The translations under genes and the position numbers were made by a program. 43,644 nt of DNA from Candidatus Latescibacterota bacterium. GTDB taxonomy: Bacteria > Latescibacterota > UBA2968 > SICM01. Under the pieces are notes generated by a model. It ran no database searches. It was not told the DNA's origin and was given only the letters and a program-made list of their open reading frames with translations. Positions 31,966-40,291 of this stretch are shown here, in pieces. The stretch is taken from positions 1-43,644 of the forward strand of contig SICM01000015.1 of NCBI GenBank assembly GCA_009694805.1. Reading direction: 5' to 3'. How positions within the stretch are numbered: position 1 is the stretch's first letter; the number at the start of each line of letters is the position of its first letter.

Positions 31966-32433
31966 TCATTTGGCCGTGCTGCCGTCCATTTCGCCCGCCA
32001 GCGGTCCGAACAACCCGTTGCCCCACGTGATCCTGGCGCCCTTCAGCGCGACCGCCGTCGCCGAATCGATCGCGGCCGCGGCGATCTCCACCCCATCCTG
32101 GCTAACGTTCATCCTGTCCGTCGACACGAAGAACCGGAAAGTAGTCGATCCGTCCACCCATCGCGTCTGGCAGGAGAGGTGGCCCGGCAGCCTGAGCCGG
32201 TGTACCAGACCGTATTCGGCCAGCATCGCGTCGTCGATGAAGGCGTAGTCCGGAGGACGCAGCGACCCGCCCTTGTTCGACGTGCCGATGTAAAGGGCGT
32301 CTCCGGCCATCATGCGCCGCCGCAGGTCCCGAGACCATTCGTGGCCCGCGGCGAGGTTCTGCTGGCCCCGGGCCACGCGCTCGGGAGTGTAGTAGGTCGG
32401 CTCGGATTTCGCACTGACGACGTTGAGCGACAT
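31966..32433 (-). CDS. Chimeric ORF: heparinase N-terminus joined to an unrelated tail
   Basis: The ORF encodes 155 residues from ATG 32433. Residues 1-45 are nearly identical to the start of lyase 4 (KSEPTYYTPERVARG, AAGHEWSRDLRRRMMAGDA). From about residue 46 the match ends, and the rest (YIGTSNKGGSLRPPDYAFID, RWVDGSTTFRFFVSTDRM, ARITWGNGLFGPLAGEMDG) is unrelated to any part of lyase 4 and not a family I know. No lyase active site remains. The frame is intact, so it may still be translated, but I think it is a recombination product: the first 135 bp of a lyase 4 copy placed on the 3' end of another gene. A purine-rich site is weak upstream of the ATG. Confidence 0.55.
   Translation of the reverse strand: MSLNVVSAKSEPTYYTPERVARGQQNLAAGHEWSRDLRRRMMAGDALYIGTSNKGGSLRPPDYAFIDDAMLAEYGLVHRLRLPGHLSCQTRWVDGSTTFRFFVSTDRMNVSQDGVEIAAAAIDSATAVALKGARITWGNGLFGPLAGEMDGSTAK
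32299..32433. repeat. 135-bp direct repeat, copy 2 (start of the chimeric ORF)
   Basis: This is the partner of 27988-28122. Similarity stops on the left near the codons for residue 45 and on the right at the start codon, so the upstream non-coding sequences differ. Confidence 0.8.
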
Positions 32434-32586
32434 GGGACAGGGCCTCCGGGTAGGAATGGGACGGGTTCGGTCGATGGTTCTCCGCGCGCCGCGACGGTGG
32501 TTGACGCCGGCCACACGATGCCGCCGGATAGGCCGGCCGGGTAACGGGTCCGGCCGTCTGCCGGGGGCGGCCTGCGCCCCTGGCGA

Positions 32587-33414
32587 TTACTCAAACCGAC
32601 GCCCCGCCCAGTCGGAGGCGTCCCTGACCACCTGATCCGGATGATTCCGGCTGCGCGCCAGGTGGCCTTTCTCGTCGCGCAGGGTGGGCTGACGGGCATC
32701 CTGGTAGCGCCAGTCGCAACTCCATCGAATGGCCCCGGAATGATTGGGCAGGCCGCGATGGAACAGCAGGTTGTGGAACAGGACCAGGTCGCCGGGATCC
32801 ACCTCGATCGACACGGGATGCTGCGCGTAACGGTCCAGGTAATCCGCCGATACCTCCAGGTAGAACGGCCTGGTCTCGTGGGGGACGACGCCCAGGCGGT
32901 GCGTGCCGGGGACAAACTGCATGCATCCGTTGGCCTCGCGGGCGGGGACGAGCGGGGCCCAGGCATTGACCATGCGCAGGTCGCCGACGCCCTGTGCGCC
33001 GGGGGCGGTGTACCCGCCGTCCTGGTGCCAGAGGACCTCCGTGCCCTTCCATTCGGGGAACTTCGGACGGACCGTATAGTTGGGATACAGCCGGATTTCG
33101 GGCCCCAGAATCGGCTCGACGAGGTCGAGAACATGCGGGTTGAAAAACAGGTCGAACATGCCGGACAGATGCAGCTCGGGCCGGAACTGCGTGGGCGCGT
33201 CGTCCATGTGACCTTCATAGAGCCGGAAGAGCCGCGTCTCGAAGGGCTCGTCTTCAAATCGGTGGGGGATCTTGCCTTCCCCGACCCGTTTCTCGGCCGT
33301 CAGCCCGACAAGGTGGTCAAGCTCCCTGCGAACGCCCTCCAGAACGGAGGGCGTAAGGACCTCTTTTATGAGGATATAGCCCTGTTCCTCAAACTGCCCT
33401 GGGAATATGTCCAA
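32587..33414 (-). CDS. Phytanoyl-CoA dioxygenase family protein (Fe(II)/2-oxoglutarate oxygenase)
   Basis: The product is 275 residues. The iron-binding facial triad is complete: H130-x-D132 in WHQDGG and the distal H219 in NLLFHRGLPNHS, 89 residues on as expected for this family. R228 in HSGAIRWS is the likely 2-oxoglutarate anchor. Members hydroxylate small molecules or CoA esters. The N-terminal QFEEQGYILIKEVLTP is the usual family opening. The start is TTG at 33414 with GGAGG six bases upstream, and no in-frame ATG is near. It is cytoplasmic and ends 153 bp before the chimeric ORF. It differs from the second PhyH protein in the window, which lacks the aspartate. Confidence 0.9.
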   Translation of the reverse strand: MDIFPGQFEEQGYILIKEVLTPSVLEGVRRELDHLVGLTAEKRVGEGKIPHRFEDEPFETRLFRLYEGHMDDAPTQFRPELHLSGMFDLFFNPHVLDLVEPILGPEIRLYPNYTVRPKFPEWKGTEVLWHQDGGYTAPGAQGVGDLRMVNAWAPLVPAREANGCMQFVPGTHRLGVVPHETRPFYLEVSADYLDRYAQHPVSIEVDPGDLVLFHNLLFHRGLPNHSGAIRWSCDWRYQDARQPTLRDEKGHLARSRNHPDQVVRDASDWAGRRFE

Positions 33415-33420
33415 AGCCGA

Positions 33421-33425
33421 CCTCC
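33421..33425 (-). promoter_or_regulatory. Ribosome binding site fixing the TTG start of the PhyH gene
   Basis: GGAGG on the minus strand lies exactly six bases before TTG 33414, which fixes the start of the oxygenase. It is inside the 21-bp gap after the Kelch gene, so the two genes are translationally close. Confidence 0.7.
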
Positions 33426-33435
33426 ATACAGACCC

Positions 33436-34380
33436 TTAACGGTCCCCAAACCAGTCCTCCGGGATTTCCAGGGACCAGACCTCGTTGCTGAGGGGCTCGG
33501 CATGGCCGCCGGCGAGCCATATCTTGTCCTGGAACACATAGGGGGCGATCTCGTGGCGGGCCTTCCAGATCACGTCGGATTTGAGCTCGGTCCATCCCAC
33601 GCCGTCGGCGCTGTACCAGACGTCGCCGAAGTTGCCGTGCTCCTTGGACCATCCGCCGAAGACCCAGAGGTGTTCGCGGTAGGCCACGGCCCCAAACCAC
33701 AGCCGTGGCGCCCAGGAGGCGGCCGGTGTCACCTGCGTCCAGTGCACGCCGTCTTCCGAGCACCAGACATCGTTGGTCGCGACGTGCTGCGGATTCCACA
33801 GCCCGCCGCCCATGATCCACAGCTTGTCCTTGAAAACGACCGCCTGGGAATGGGCCCTCTTCGACCAGCCGGCGTTCGGGGTCTCGAGCTTCCAGCCCTT
33901 CCCGTCCGCCGAGGACCAGACGTCGTTCTTGACCATCGCCTCGCTGTGATCGTAGAAACTCTCGGTGCCGCCGAAGACCCACATCCGGTCCTTGAACACG
34001 GCGAAGCAGGGCGACACCCGCGGGCGCCAGCCGGCCTGGCCTTCGAGGATCCACGCCACGCCGTCGGTCGACGACCAGACCTTGTTGCTGCACTCGGTGC
34101 CCGGCAGCTTGCGACCGCCCATAATCCACATCCTGTCGTCGAAGGCCAGCGACACCGGCAGGTCGCTCTGCACCCACGGCGCATGCTCCTGCACGCAGGT
34201 CCATTTCTTGCCGTCCGGAGACTTCCACACATCCACCGGATTGGGGTCCTGCGGCGTGAACCAGCCGCCCAGAATCCAGAGGTGGTCGCGGTACACAAAA
34301 TCGCCCATCGAGTCCCGGGCCTGCCAATCGGCCTTCGGGTTCACGCACACCCAGTTCGGACCTCGCCTAGCCTCACCCAT
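33436..34380 (-). CDS. Kelch-repeat propeller protein
   Basis: The product is 314 residues with six Kelch blades, each with a hydrophobic strand and a double glycine followed by an N-x-V-W-x-S-x-D-G turn: DHLWILGGW, DRMWIMGGR, DRMWVFGGT, DKLWIMGGG, EHLWVFGGW and DKIWLAGGH, with turns such as SNKVWSSTDG, KNDVWSSADG and TNDVWCSEDG. Six blades form one complete propeller. No catalytic domain or signal peptide is attached (start MGEARRGPNWVC). ATG 34380 has AGGAGGA upstream. Kelch propellers bind proteins or glycans, and sialate epimerases have this fold, so binding or epimerase activity is possible but not shown. It is the intact counterpart of the truncated gene at 30451-30894, which had a signal peptide. 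Confidence 0.85.
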   Translation of the reverse strand: MGEARRGPNWVCVNPKADWQARDSMGDFVYRDHLWILGGWFTPQDPNPVDVWKSPDGKKWTCVQEHAPWVQSDLPVSLAFDDRMWIMGGRKLPGTECSNKVWSSTDGVAWILEGQAGWRPRVSPCFAVFKDRMWVFGGTESFYDHSEAMVKNDVWSSADGKGWKLETPNAGWSKRAHSQAVVFKDKLWIMGGGLWNPQHVATNDVWCSEDGVHWTQVTPAASWAPRLWFGAVAYREHLWVFGGWSKEHGNFGDVWYSADGVGWTELKSDVIWKARHEIAPYVFQDKIWLAGGHAEPLSNEVWSLEIPEDWFGDR

Positions 34381-34485
34381 GGTTTCTGTTCCTCCTGTCG
34401 ATGTTGCTTGCCTGGTATCCGGAGGCCACCGCCGTGCACCCCCGGTGTCGATCTGCCGCGCGCCGTCGACGCTGCAGTCTGTCTT

Positions 34486-35304
34486 TTAAGTGGTGTCCGC
34501 GCCGGACGCGGGAGCCGTCCGGGATTGACCCTGCCCACCCCATGAGCCGGGTGACGCATCCGCAGACTCCAGCGGCAGGCTGCTTCCCGGCATCACGTGG
34601 TGGCACAGGGCCATCGCCAGGGAATACCCGGCCCACCCGCACAACAGCGCCGGTACCATCGGAAACCGCCCGTATTGCTGCGCCAGATAGACCACCCCGA
34701 TCATCACCGCAAACAACGCGGCATTCACGCTCATCTGCCGAATCACCGTCCACAGGCAGTTGCGCGCCTCATACGCCGCGATGGTCGTCACCATCGGAAA
34801 CACGGTCATGAACCCCCCCAGCCAGTTCTTGACGATCACCAGAACCAGGACAATCGCCGAAATGCAGGGCAGCTTGACCCAGAGCGGCAGCGGGGTCCGG
34901 CTGCCCGCCTCATGCCTGTGACCCATCCCGAAGAAGAGCGCTACGCCCAGAACCACGTCAAGGAACAGGAATCCCCAGAAGAGCCAGGAGACATCGGTCG
35001 GCAGCAGATGTTTCAGCAACCGCGCCGTGCTGCAATAGAAGACAAGCGACGCGGCTATGGCCAGCAGGATCGGTACTCGTAGCAGGAGGTACAGCGCATA
35101 GATCAGCGCCAGGTACATCAAAATCAGCGGCTGCCCCGCCAGATGGTGAACGCTCACCGGCAGCCGCAGGGCCATGTTCGCAAAGAAAAACGAAACCGGG
35201 AGCATCAGGATAAAGGCCTTCCCTTGCGGCCGGTGCGTGTAGGCCAGTGCCGTGCTCTGCGCCGAAACGGCGGCAATCAGGAGGAGATCCCAGGAGCCGA
35301 TCAT
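34486..35304 (-). CDS. Multi-spanning membrane protein of unknown function
   Basis: The product is 272 residues from ATG 35304, with about eight hydrophobic segments: WDLLLIAAVSAQSTALAY, AFILMLPVSFFFANMAL, ILMYLALIYALYLLL, ILLAIAASLVFY, WGFLFLDVVLGVALFFGM, CISAIVLVLVIVKNWLG, LFAVMIGVVYLAQQYG and LLCGWAGYSLAMALC. I recognise no transporter family. It is the only integral membrane protein in the locus, so it is the best candidate for uptake or export, but this rests on position alone. The frame extends to 35418 with a charged, unlikely leader. The ribosome site at 35304 is weak. The tail after the last segment is serine and glycine rich and cytoplasmic or periplasmic. Confidence 0.65.
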   Translation of the reverse strand: MIGSWDLLLIAAVSAQSTALAYTHRPQGKAFILMLPVSFFFANMALRLPVSVHHLAGQPLILMYLALIYALYLLLRVPILLAIAASLVFYCSTARLLKHLLPTDVSWLFWGFLFLDVVLGVALFFGMGHRHEAGSRTPLPLWVKLPCISAIVLVLVIVKNWLGGFMTVFPMVTTIAAYEARNCLWTVIRQMSVNAALFAVMIGVVYLAQQYGRFPMVPALLCGWAGYSLAMALCHHVMPGSSLPLESADASPGSWGGQGQSRTAPASGADTT

Positions 35305-35401
35305 CGTGTCATTCCGGTGCCCAACATCATTCGTGTGCCAGGCGCCAACCACGCCGCCGAAAAGCCGGCGCCAACCTGCATGCAGCGCGCCATAGAAAAA
35401 G

Positions 35402-36877
35402 TCATGGCGTGGCGCCAAGCGTCTGTGTGCCCGTGGTGACGGCCCGCCAGTGGAAGGCCGCGGTGGGCGCGCCGGGCGGGGTGTCCACGCGAATGACGAA
35501 CTGCCGGCCGGTCACCTCATCGACCCAGAACTTCGTCGCCGCACCCAGGCTGTTCGCGGGGGTGACCTGGACGGAGGCGGGAACGGCCACCAGGCCGTGT
35601 TCCACCACGGCTGCAGTCTGGTCTGTGGCGATGACGGCTGTCCCGGCATTCTCGGTCGGATAGCCGGGATTGGTCCCCCAGACGACGACCCCGTCCGTGT
35701 GCCTGACGCTGGAGTTGAAGAACTGGTTGCCGTCGATCAGGATGCGGCTCTCCTCGGAACGGTGCGGGCTCCTGATCTCCAACGAACTCCCGATCAGCAG
35801 GTTGTGCTCAAAGGAGACGCCCATGCCGCCGTTGGGACAGCCGATCACCACCGGGACACCGCGGAAGATGTTACCGTTCACCAGGTCCATGTACCCGTCC
35901 AGCCGCACATAGCCGGTCGTGCCGTGGTTGATCAGGATATTCCCGGAGATGATGCCGTGGAACTCCCGATCCGTCGTGATCGCGCGACCCGGCAACAAGG
36001 GGGGCCAGTTGTTGATGGGATGCCCGTTGATCCTGCCCCCGGCTTCGACCAGGATCTTGTTGTTGACGATGTGGTAGTAGCAGGACCGGTCTGTGGAGAA
36101 ACCGAAGCCGACCGTGTCGCCGTCCTTCACCCGCAGGGTGCAGCCCTCGATGCGGCCGGAGTGGCCCAGGATCTCGACCACGTGGCTGCCGAAATCCCCC
36201 GTGAAGTAGCAGTTCAGCACCTCGACGGCAGTGCCGTGCGCCATGACGGCCATGAGCTGGCAGTTCTCGATGTGGCAGTCGGACACCCTGACATTGCGGG
36301 GCGTCGGATCGTAGATCCCCGCGGAGTCCCTGCCTCCCGCGGGGTTGATGATCTTGATGCCGTTGCCTCCGTTCCACTGGGATCGCTCCCGGACCCAGGG
36401 CACCTGCTTTTTCCCATTGCCGTTGACATACAGATCCCTGACGGAAACGTCATGGAGGTCTCCCCTGATCCAGATCACATTGATGTCGGTCAGGCCGTCC
36501 TGCAGCAGTAGGCGGGTGGCGCTCCCTTCGCCGGTCAGCAGGACGTTGCTACGTGCGATCGTGACGCCGCCGAACGTCCCCGGCACCGCGCCGATACTGT
36601 AGGTGCCGCCGGTCAGATGCACGCGGCCGCCGGTCTCCGGGAGGGCGGCGATGGCCGCGTTGATGACCAGGTGGTCATCCCGGCTGGGGCAGACGAAATC
36701 AGCCCCCCGCTTCAGATGGTCTGCCGCGTCGGCGGCCGCCACCACCACCGTGGCCGTGCGCACGGCGGCAACCGCTTCCTTTCCGGGTACGGGCGCCTCG
36801 CCCGCCGCCGTCCCCGTCGATACGGCCGCTTCCACCGCGGTCAGCGCCGCCACCACGCCTTGCTGCGCGCTTTTCAT
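35402..36877 (-). CDS. Right-handed beta-helix protein with phage tail-spike-like C-terminal module
   Basis: The product is 491 residues. An alanine-rich N-terminus is followed by LVINAAIAALPETGGRVHLT and GGTYSIGA, the usual opening of pectate-lyase-like or tail-spike helices. Coils then run VSVRDLYVNGNGKK, VRVSDCHIENCQLM, VEVLNCYFTGDFGSHVVEI, HGIISGNILINHGTTGYV and LIDGNQFFNSS. The last 60 residues (HGLVAVPASVQVTP, FWVDEVTGRQFVIRVDTPPG, AAFHWRAVTTG) look like the small C-terminal beta module often found on phage tail-spike or minor structural proteins. No signal peptide is seen. ATG 36877 has AGGAGGTG eight bases upstream. It may be a glycan-binding or glycan-cleaving spike rather than a metabolic enzyme. 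Confidence 0.78.
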   Translation of the reverse strand: MKSAQQGVVAALTAVEAAVSTGTAAGEAPVPGKEAVAAVRTATVVVAAADAADHLKRGADFVCPSRDDHLVINAAIAALPETGGRVHLTGGTYSIGAVPGTFGGVTIARSNVLLTGEGSATRLLLQDGLTDINVIWIRGDLHDVSVRDLYVNGNGKKQVPWVRERSQWNGGNGIKIINPAGGRDSAGIYDPTPRNVRVSDCHIENCQLMAVMAHGTAVEVLNCYFTGDFGSHVVEILGHSGRIEGCTLRVKDGDTVGFGFSTDRSCYYHIVNNKILVEAGGRINGHPINNWPPLLPGRAITTDREFHGIISGNILINHGTTGYVRLDGYMDLVNGNIFRGVPVVIGCPNGGMGVSFEHNLLIGSSLEIRSPHRSEESRILIDGNQFFNSSVRHTDGVVVWGTNPGYPTENAGTAVIATDQTAAVVEHGLVAVPASVQVTPANSLGAATKFWVDEVTGRQFVIRVDTPPGAPTAAFHWRAVTTGTQTLGATP

Positions 36878-37056
36878 GTTCGTCGCACCTCCTGGATTCA
36901 GCACCGGATTCCCGACACCACTGACGACGAGTGCACTCTCGTCTTAGAGCTTGTACGAATAATCGCTACGGACTCTTATTGCTCGCCCTCCCCGCTGCGG
37001 CGCTGGCCGGCCACCGCTCGACGGGATCGATGTCGCCGACCGGGGCGGGGTCAGGG

Positions 37057-37137
37057 TCACATGGCCACATCCGCGCCTGCCTTGAGGACGAATGGCAGGA
37101 TGCGCTTCATCTTGCCGTCGTCTTTGCCCCGCTTCAT
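37057..37137 (-). CDS. Possible 26-residue ORF overlapping the lyase stop
   Basis: An ATG at 37137 overlaps the TGA of the chondroitin-lyase-type gene as ATGA, a form of translational coupling. The ORF runs 26 residues (start MKRGKDDGKMKRILPF) to a TGA at 37057. It is basic and has no recognised motif. It may be a remnant or chance. Confidence 0.15.
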   Translation of the reverse strand: MKRGKDDGKMKRILPFVLKAGADVAM

Positions 37138-40100
37138 TTCGGGGCAACCGTCAAACCATAGCTTGCCCCGTGCCGGCAGACGATCTCCACGACCGTCTCG
37201 GTCGGGCTTGAGGACACGATGCGGACGTCCTGGCGCGCGTCCGGGAGCGGCCAGGCGCAGACGGTGGCCGTAGCCTCCTGCAGCCGCCACCCGCCCCGGA
37301 GGGTGACGCGCATCGCTCGCGGCGGGAGCGGGGCCGCACCCGACTGGCTCTCGGGCTTCCCCAGGCTGAGGTCCGGGTCCGCTACGCTGACGTGCAGAAG
37401 ACCGTCTTGCCCGGTCTCGGTCATGACGAGGCAGGGCCGTTCGACCGCCTTGACCGGCAGCGCGTCGCCGGCAACGGCGTGGGCGGCGACTTCGCCCGGG
37501 GCATAGAAGGCGCAACACCACCGACGCCCCGGGACGTCCCAGACGATGTGGGCGGCCTGGTCGCGCTGGAGGATCCGGTAAGGGGGGGCCTTGGCGAGGG
37601 TCTGCATCGCTTCGGGTGTCGCACGGACGACGAGCACATATTCGTAGCTTGCGGCGACTGGGGCCTTGCCGTGGTCGATCCAGGCGGTGAGGAAGTCGCC
37701 CTCGGTGTCTCCCTGGTCCTGGTACTCCCGGCTCTTCTGGTGCCAGCGGGCCACGGTGACGTTCTGGCCGGCGGGAAGGTAGTACCCGGTCTGTTGCACG
37801 TCCAGGAACCAGTGGGGACCCGCCTGGTCGAGAACCCGTTCCTCCGGGAAGGCCGTGAAGTGAGCCCCGTCGAGGTAGGTCGGGACGAATCGTCTGTCGC
37901 CGTCCTTGAAAAGACGCTTCTGGCACAGCGTGGTCTGGGTGGGAACCTCCGCTTCGTCGCACGTGATATCAGAGCCCAGGCAGAGGATCCGATCGTCGAT
38001 GAGGAACCAGGTCTTGCACCCCCGGAGGACCTGTTCCCCGGGCATGGGCTCGTTCTGCCACGACGGTCGTCGGTGGATGTCTGACCCGGTCCCCTGGCCT
38101 GGCATGGGCTGGTTCAGGCGCATCGCGAAGATGCCCTGACGCCCCAAGTGGGAGAGCCCGCCCACGAAGGTCTCGGGGGAATAGGGTGACGTCCATCCCT
38201 CGTCGATCCTTTTCAGCGGCAGCCGAGGGGCGGTGACGCCCTCGTACCGACGCCAGTCCCAGCCCTCCTTCTCGCAGCCGCTTGCCTTCAGGCTCACCGG
38301 GTCTCCCCCGGCCAGGATCTCCACGCTGCCCAGGCCCTGGAAGAGCCCGAAGCAGTTCACCTTGGACTGCCGCTCGGTTCCCCACACGTACCGGCTCTGA
38401 CCGTGGACGCTGACGAGCCAGTTGTCCCGCCGATGGCTGAGCAGGGCCGCGTAAGGCATCACGAAACATCCATTCGGCTCCGGCTCGGGACCGATACCCA
38501 GGCTTCGATATGGCTCTTCCCGAGCAGCCTCGGGCGCCAGGCGCAGGTACGCGGCCGCTGCCTCCCGGTCCACGGTCCCCCTGCCGTCCGGCGTGCCACA
38601 CCGCGCGATGGCGTCCAGCCCCGCCGGCAGGATTCCCAGGGAGTACTCCACGAAGGGCATGCGTCCGCTCAGCGTGAGGGGCTGATCACGCTGGTTGCAG
38701 AAGATCCGCTGGGCCAGGAGGGCGCGCCGAACCCGTTCGTGCGCCTCGGCGCAGAGCCGCCAGGGGGTGTCGCTCAAAAACCGGAGAGTCGAGGCCAGCC
38801 CCGGCATCGACGCGTAAGTATAGTGGAAATAGTGCCCCCCGTGGTGATAGGCGGAGCCGTCGATCTTCAGGGCGCTTGAGGGCTGCAGGATCGAGCGCTC
38901 CAGGGTTGTCTTGAAGGCACGCAGCCAGCGGATCTGCTCGGCCGGTTCAGTCTGCAGCAGACAGGCCCGAAGCAGTCGGGGCACATCGAGCAGGAAGTAG
39001 TCCGAATAGGAGGGGGGTGCGGCTTCGGAAAAGAGCGCCCCGCCGCCCCAGTTCCAGAGGAAGTAATCGCACTGCCGCGAAAGCCGGCCGGCTTCTGCCA
39101 GGACGCTGCGCATCAGGAACACGGCATCGGCCCACGACCCGCCGTACCACCAGTTCCAGTGGAATCCCGAGGCGGCCTGCATCCCCTGGTCGTACAGGTG
39201 GGCTTCGATGAGGAGGAAGGCATCTGCCAGGCGGCGGCGCTGGTCGGCATCCCGGCTGGCCCGATAGGCCGTGGCTACCTGGAGGGCGAGGGAGCTGATG
39301 GCACCGGGGGCCTGGACGCCAGGGGGGAATTCGGGCCCGTGCTCGTCGGGCCAGTAGTCCTGGTCCTTTGCGCCGTGTTCCCCGAACTCGCAGCAATACT
39401 GGAGGTGACGGTCGATGCCCGGTCCGCCCCGGACGCCGTGCTCATCCTGCACGATGCCAAGGGCCTCCACCTGGGCGCAGAGGTCCTTCGCGCTCGCCTC
39501 GCCGATGCCCGGACCCTCGTCGGGACCCAGCAGCGCGCGAATCCCCGACAACTCGGCTTCGGTCACGCGCTCGGGCTTGGGGTAGCGCCCCTCGTCAGGT
39601 ACCGGGCGTTGCCACCGGGCCTCCTTTTCGATGTCGAGGCCCCGGCTGGGGTGGGTCAACGTGTTGTACTTGATCAGGTCCAGGAATAAGGTGCCCGAGG
39701 GCGCGCCGTTCGGCGCCACGATGCGGATGGTATCCACTTCCGTCGTCGGTTTGCCACTCGGGAAGGCATGGTAGAAGGGACGACCCTGCCGCCAGCCGGT
39801 GTATGCCAGGGGAAACCGGAACGATCCGGCAACCTTCCCGCTTTCGCGGAATTCGAAAACCAGGGCCTCGGGGATCGGCGCCTCCACATACACCCACACG
39901 GAAAAAGAAGGTCTGTTGGACCGGCCGATTCCTCCGACACGGTCAAGGTCCCCGATCCCGTGACGGATGACGATCTCCTCTCCACTCCGCCAGTCCCAGC
40001 GGAGCGAGTTCTGCCCGTGCTTGCTGTGCCGCTGGCTGAGGGTCAGACTCTCCGATCGGGTCGCCGTAAAGTAATTCGGCACGCCGTCTTCGAACGACTC

Positions 40101-40274
40101 GCAATAAGGCATATCCATGGAAGTGAGCTCATTGTTGGGATGGGATGCGGCATTCTCCCGTTCGAATTCCTTCACTCCGGTATTCCGCACGTCCCTGTTG
40201 AAGTGCGGTCCGTTCGGCCCCAGCCAGTACTCCGAGAGGTGCAGCAGGCAATCGTACGCGAACTCCCCCCGCAA
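37134..40274 (-). CDS. Polysaccharide lyase family 8 protein, chondroitin ABC lyase type
   Basis: The product is about 1046 residues from a TTG at 40274. The order is an N-terminal carbohydrate-binding-like sandwich (YCESFEDGVPNYFT, FSVWVYVEAPIPEALVF), an alpha/alpha toroid with WNWWYGGSWADAVFLMRS, then the catalytic region and C-terminal beta sandwiches. H478 in SAYHHGGHY, Y485 in YFHYTY and R538 in LSGRMPF align with H501, Y508 and R560 of Proteus vulgaris chondroitinase ABC. These enzymes cleave chondroitin, dermatan or hyaluronan by beta-elimination. The P. vulgaris enzyme is secreted and this one shows no signal peptide. The true start is uncertain: ATG 40118 is another choice, and neither has a good ribosome site. 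The TTG is 17 bp after the M14 gene. Confidence 0.88.
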   Translation of the reverse strand: MRGEFAYDCLLHLSEYWLGPNGPHFNRDVRNTGVKEFERENAASHPNNELTSMDMPYCESFEDGVPNYFTATRSESLTLSQRHSKHGQNSLRWDWRSGEEIVIRHGIGDLDRVGGIGRSNRPSFSVWVYVEAPIPEALVFEFRESGKVAGSFRFPLAYTGWRQGRPFYHAFPSGKPTTEVDTIRIVAPNGAPSGTLFLDLIKYNTLTHPSRGLDIEKEARWQRPVPDEGRYPKPERVTEAELSGIRALLGPDEGPGIGEASAKDLCAQVEALGIVQDEHGVRGGPGIDRHLQYCCEFGEHGAKDQDYWPDEHGPEFPPGVQAPGAISSLALQVATAYRASRDADQRRRLADAFLLIEAHLYDQGMQAASGFHWNWWYGGSWADAVFLMRSVLAEAGRLSRQCDYFLWNWGGGALFSEAAPPSYSDYFLLDVPRLLRACLLQTEPAEQIRWLRAFKTTLERSILQPSSALKIDGSAYHHGGHYFHYTYASMPGLASTLRFLSDTPWRLCAEAHERVRRALLAQRIFCNQRDQPLTLSGRMPFVEYSLGILPAGLDAIARCGTPDGRGTVDREAAAAYLRLAPEAAREEPYRSLGIGPEPEPNGCFVMPYAALLSHRRDNWLVSVHGQSRYVWGTERQSKVNCFGLFQGLGSVEILAGGDPVSLKASGCEKEGWDWRRYEGVTAPRLPLKRIDEGWTSPYSPETFVGGLSHLGRQGIFAMRLNQPMPGQGTGSDIHRRPSWQNEPMPGEQVLRGCKTWFLIDDRILCLGSDITCDEAEVPTQTTLCQKRLFKDGDRRFVPTYLDGAHFTAFPEERVLDQAGPHWFLDVQQTGYYLPAGQNVTVARWHQKSREYQDQGDTEGDFLTAWIDHGKAPVAASYEYVLVVRATPEAMQTLAKAPPYRILQRDQAAHIVWDVPGRRWCCAFYAPGEVAAHAVAGDALPVKAVERPCLVMTETGQDGLLHVSVADPDLSLGKPESQSGAAPLPPRAMRVTLRGGWRLQEATATVCAWPLPDARQDVRIVSSSPTETVVEIVCRHGASYGLTVAPK

Positions 40275-40291
40275 TTCACGGATTATCCAGG

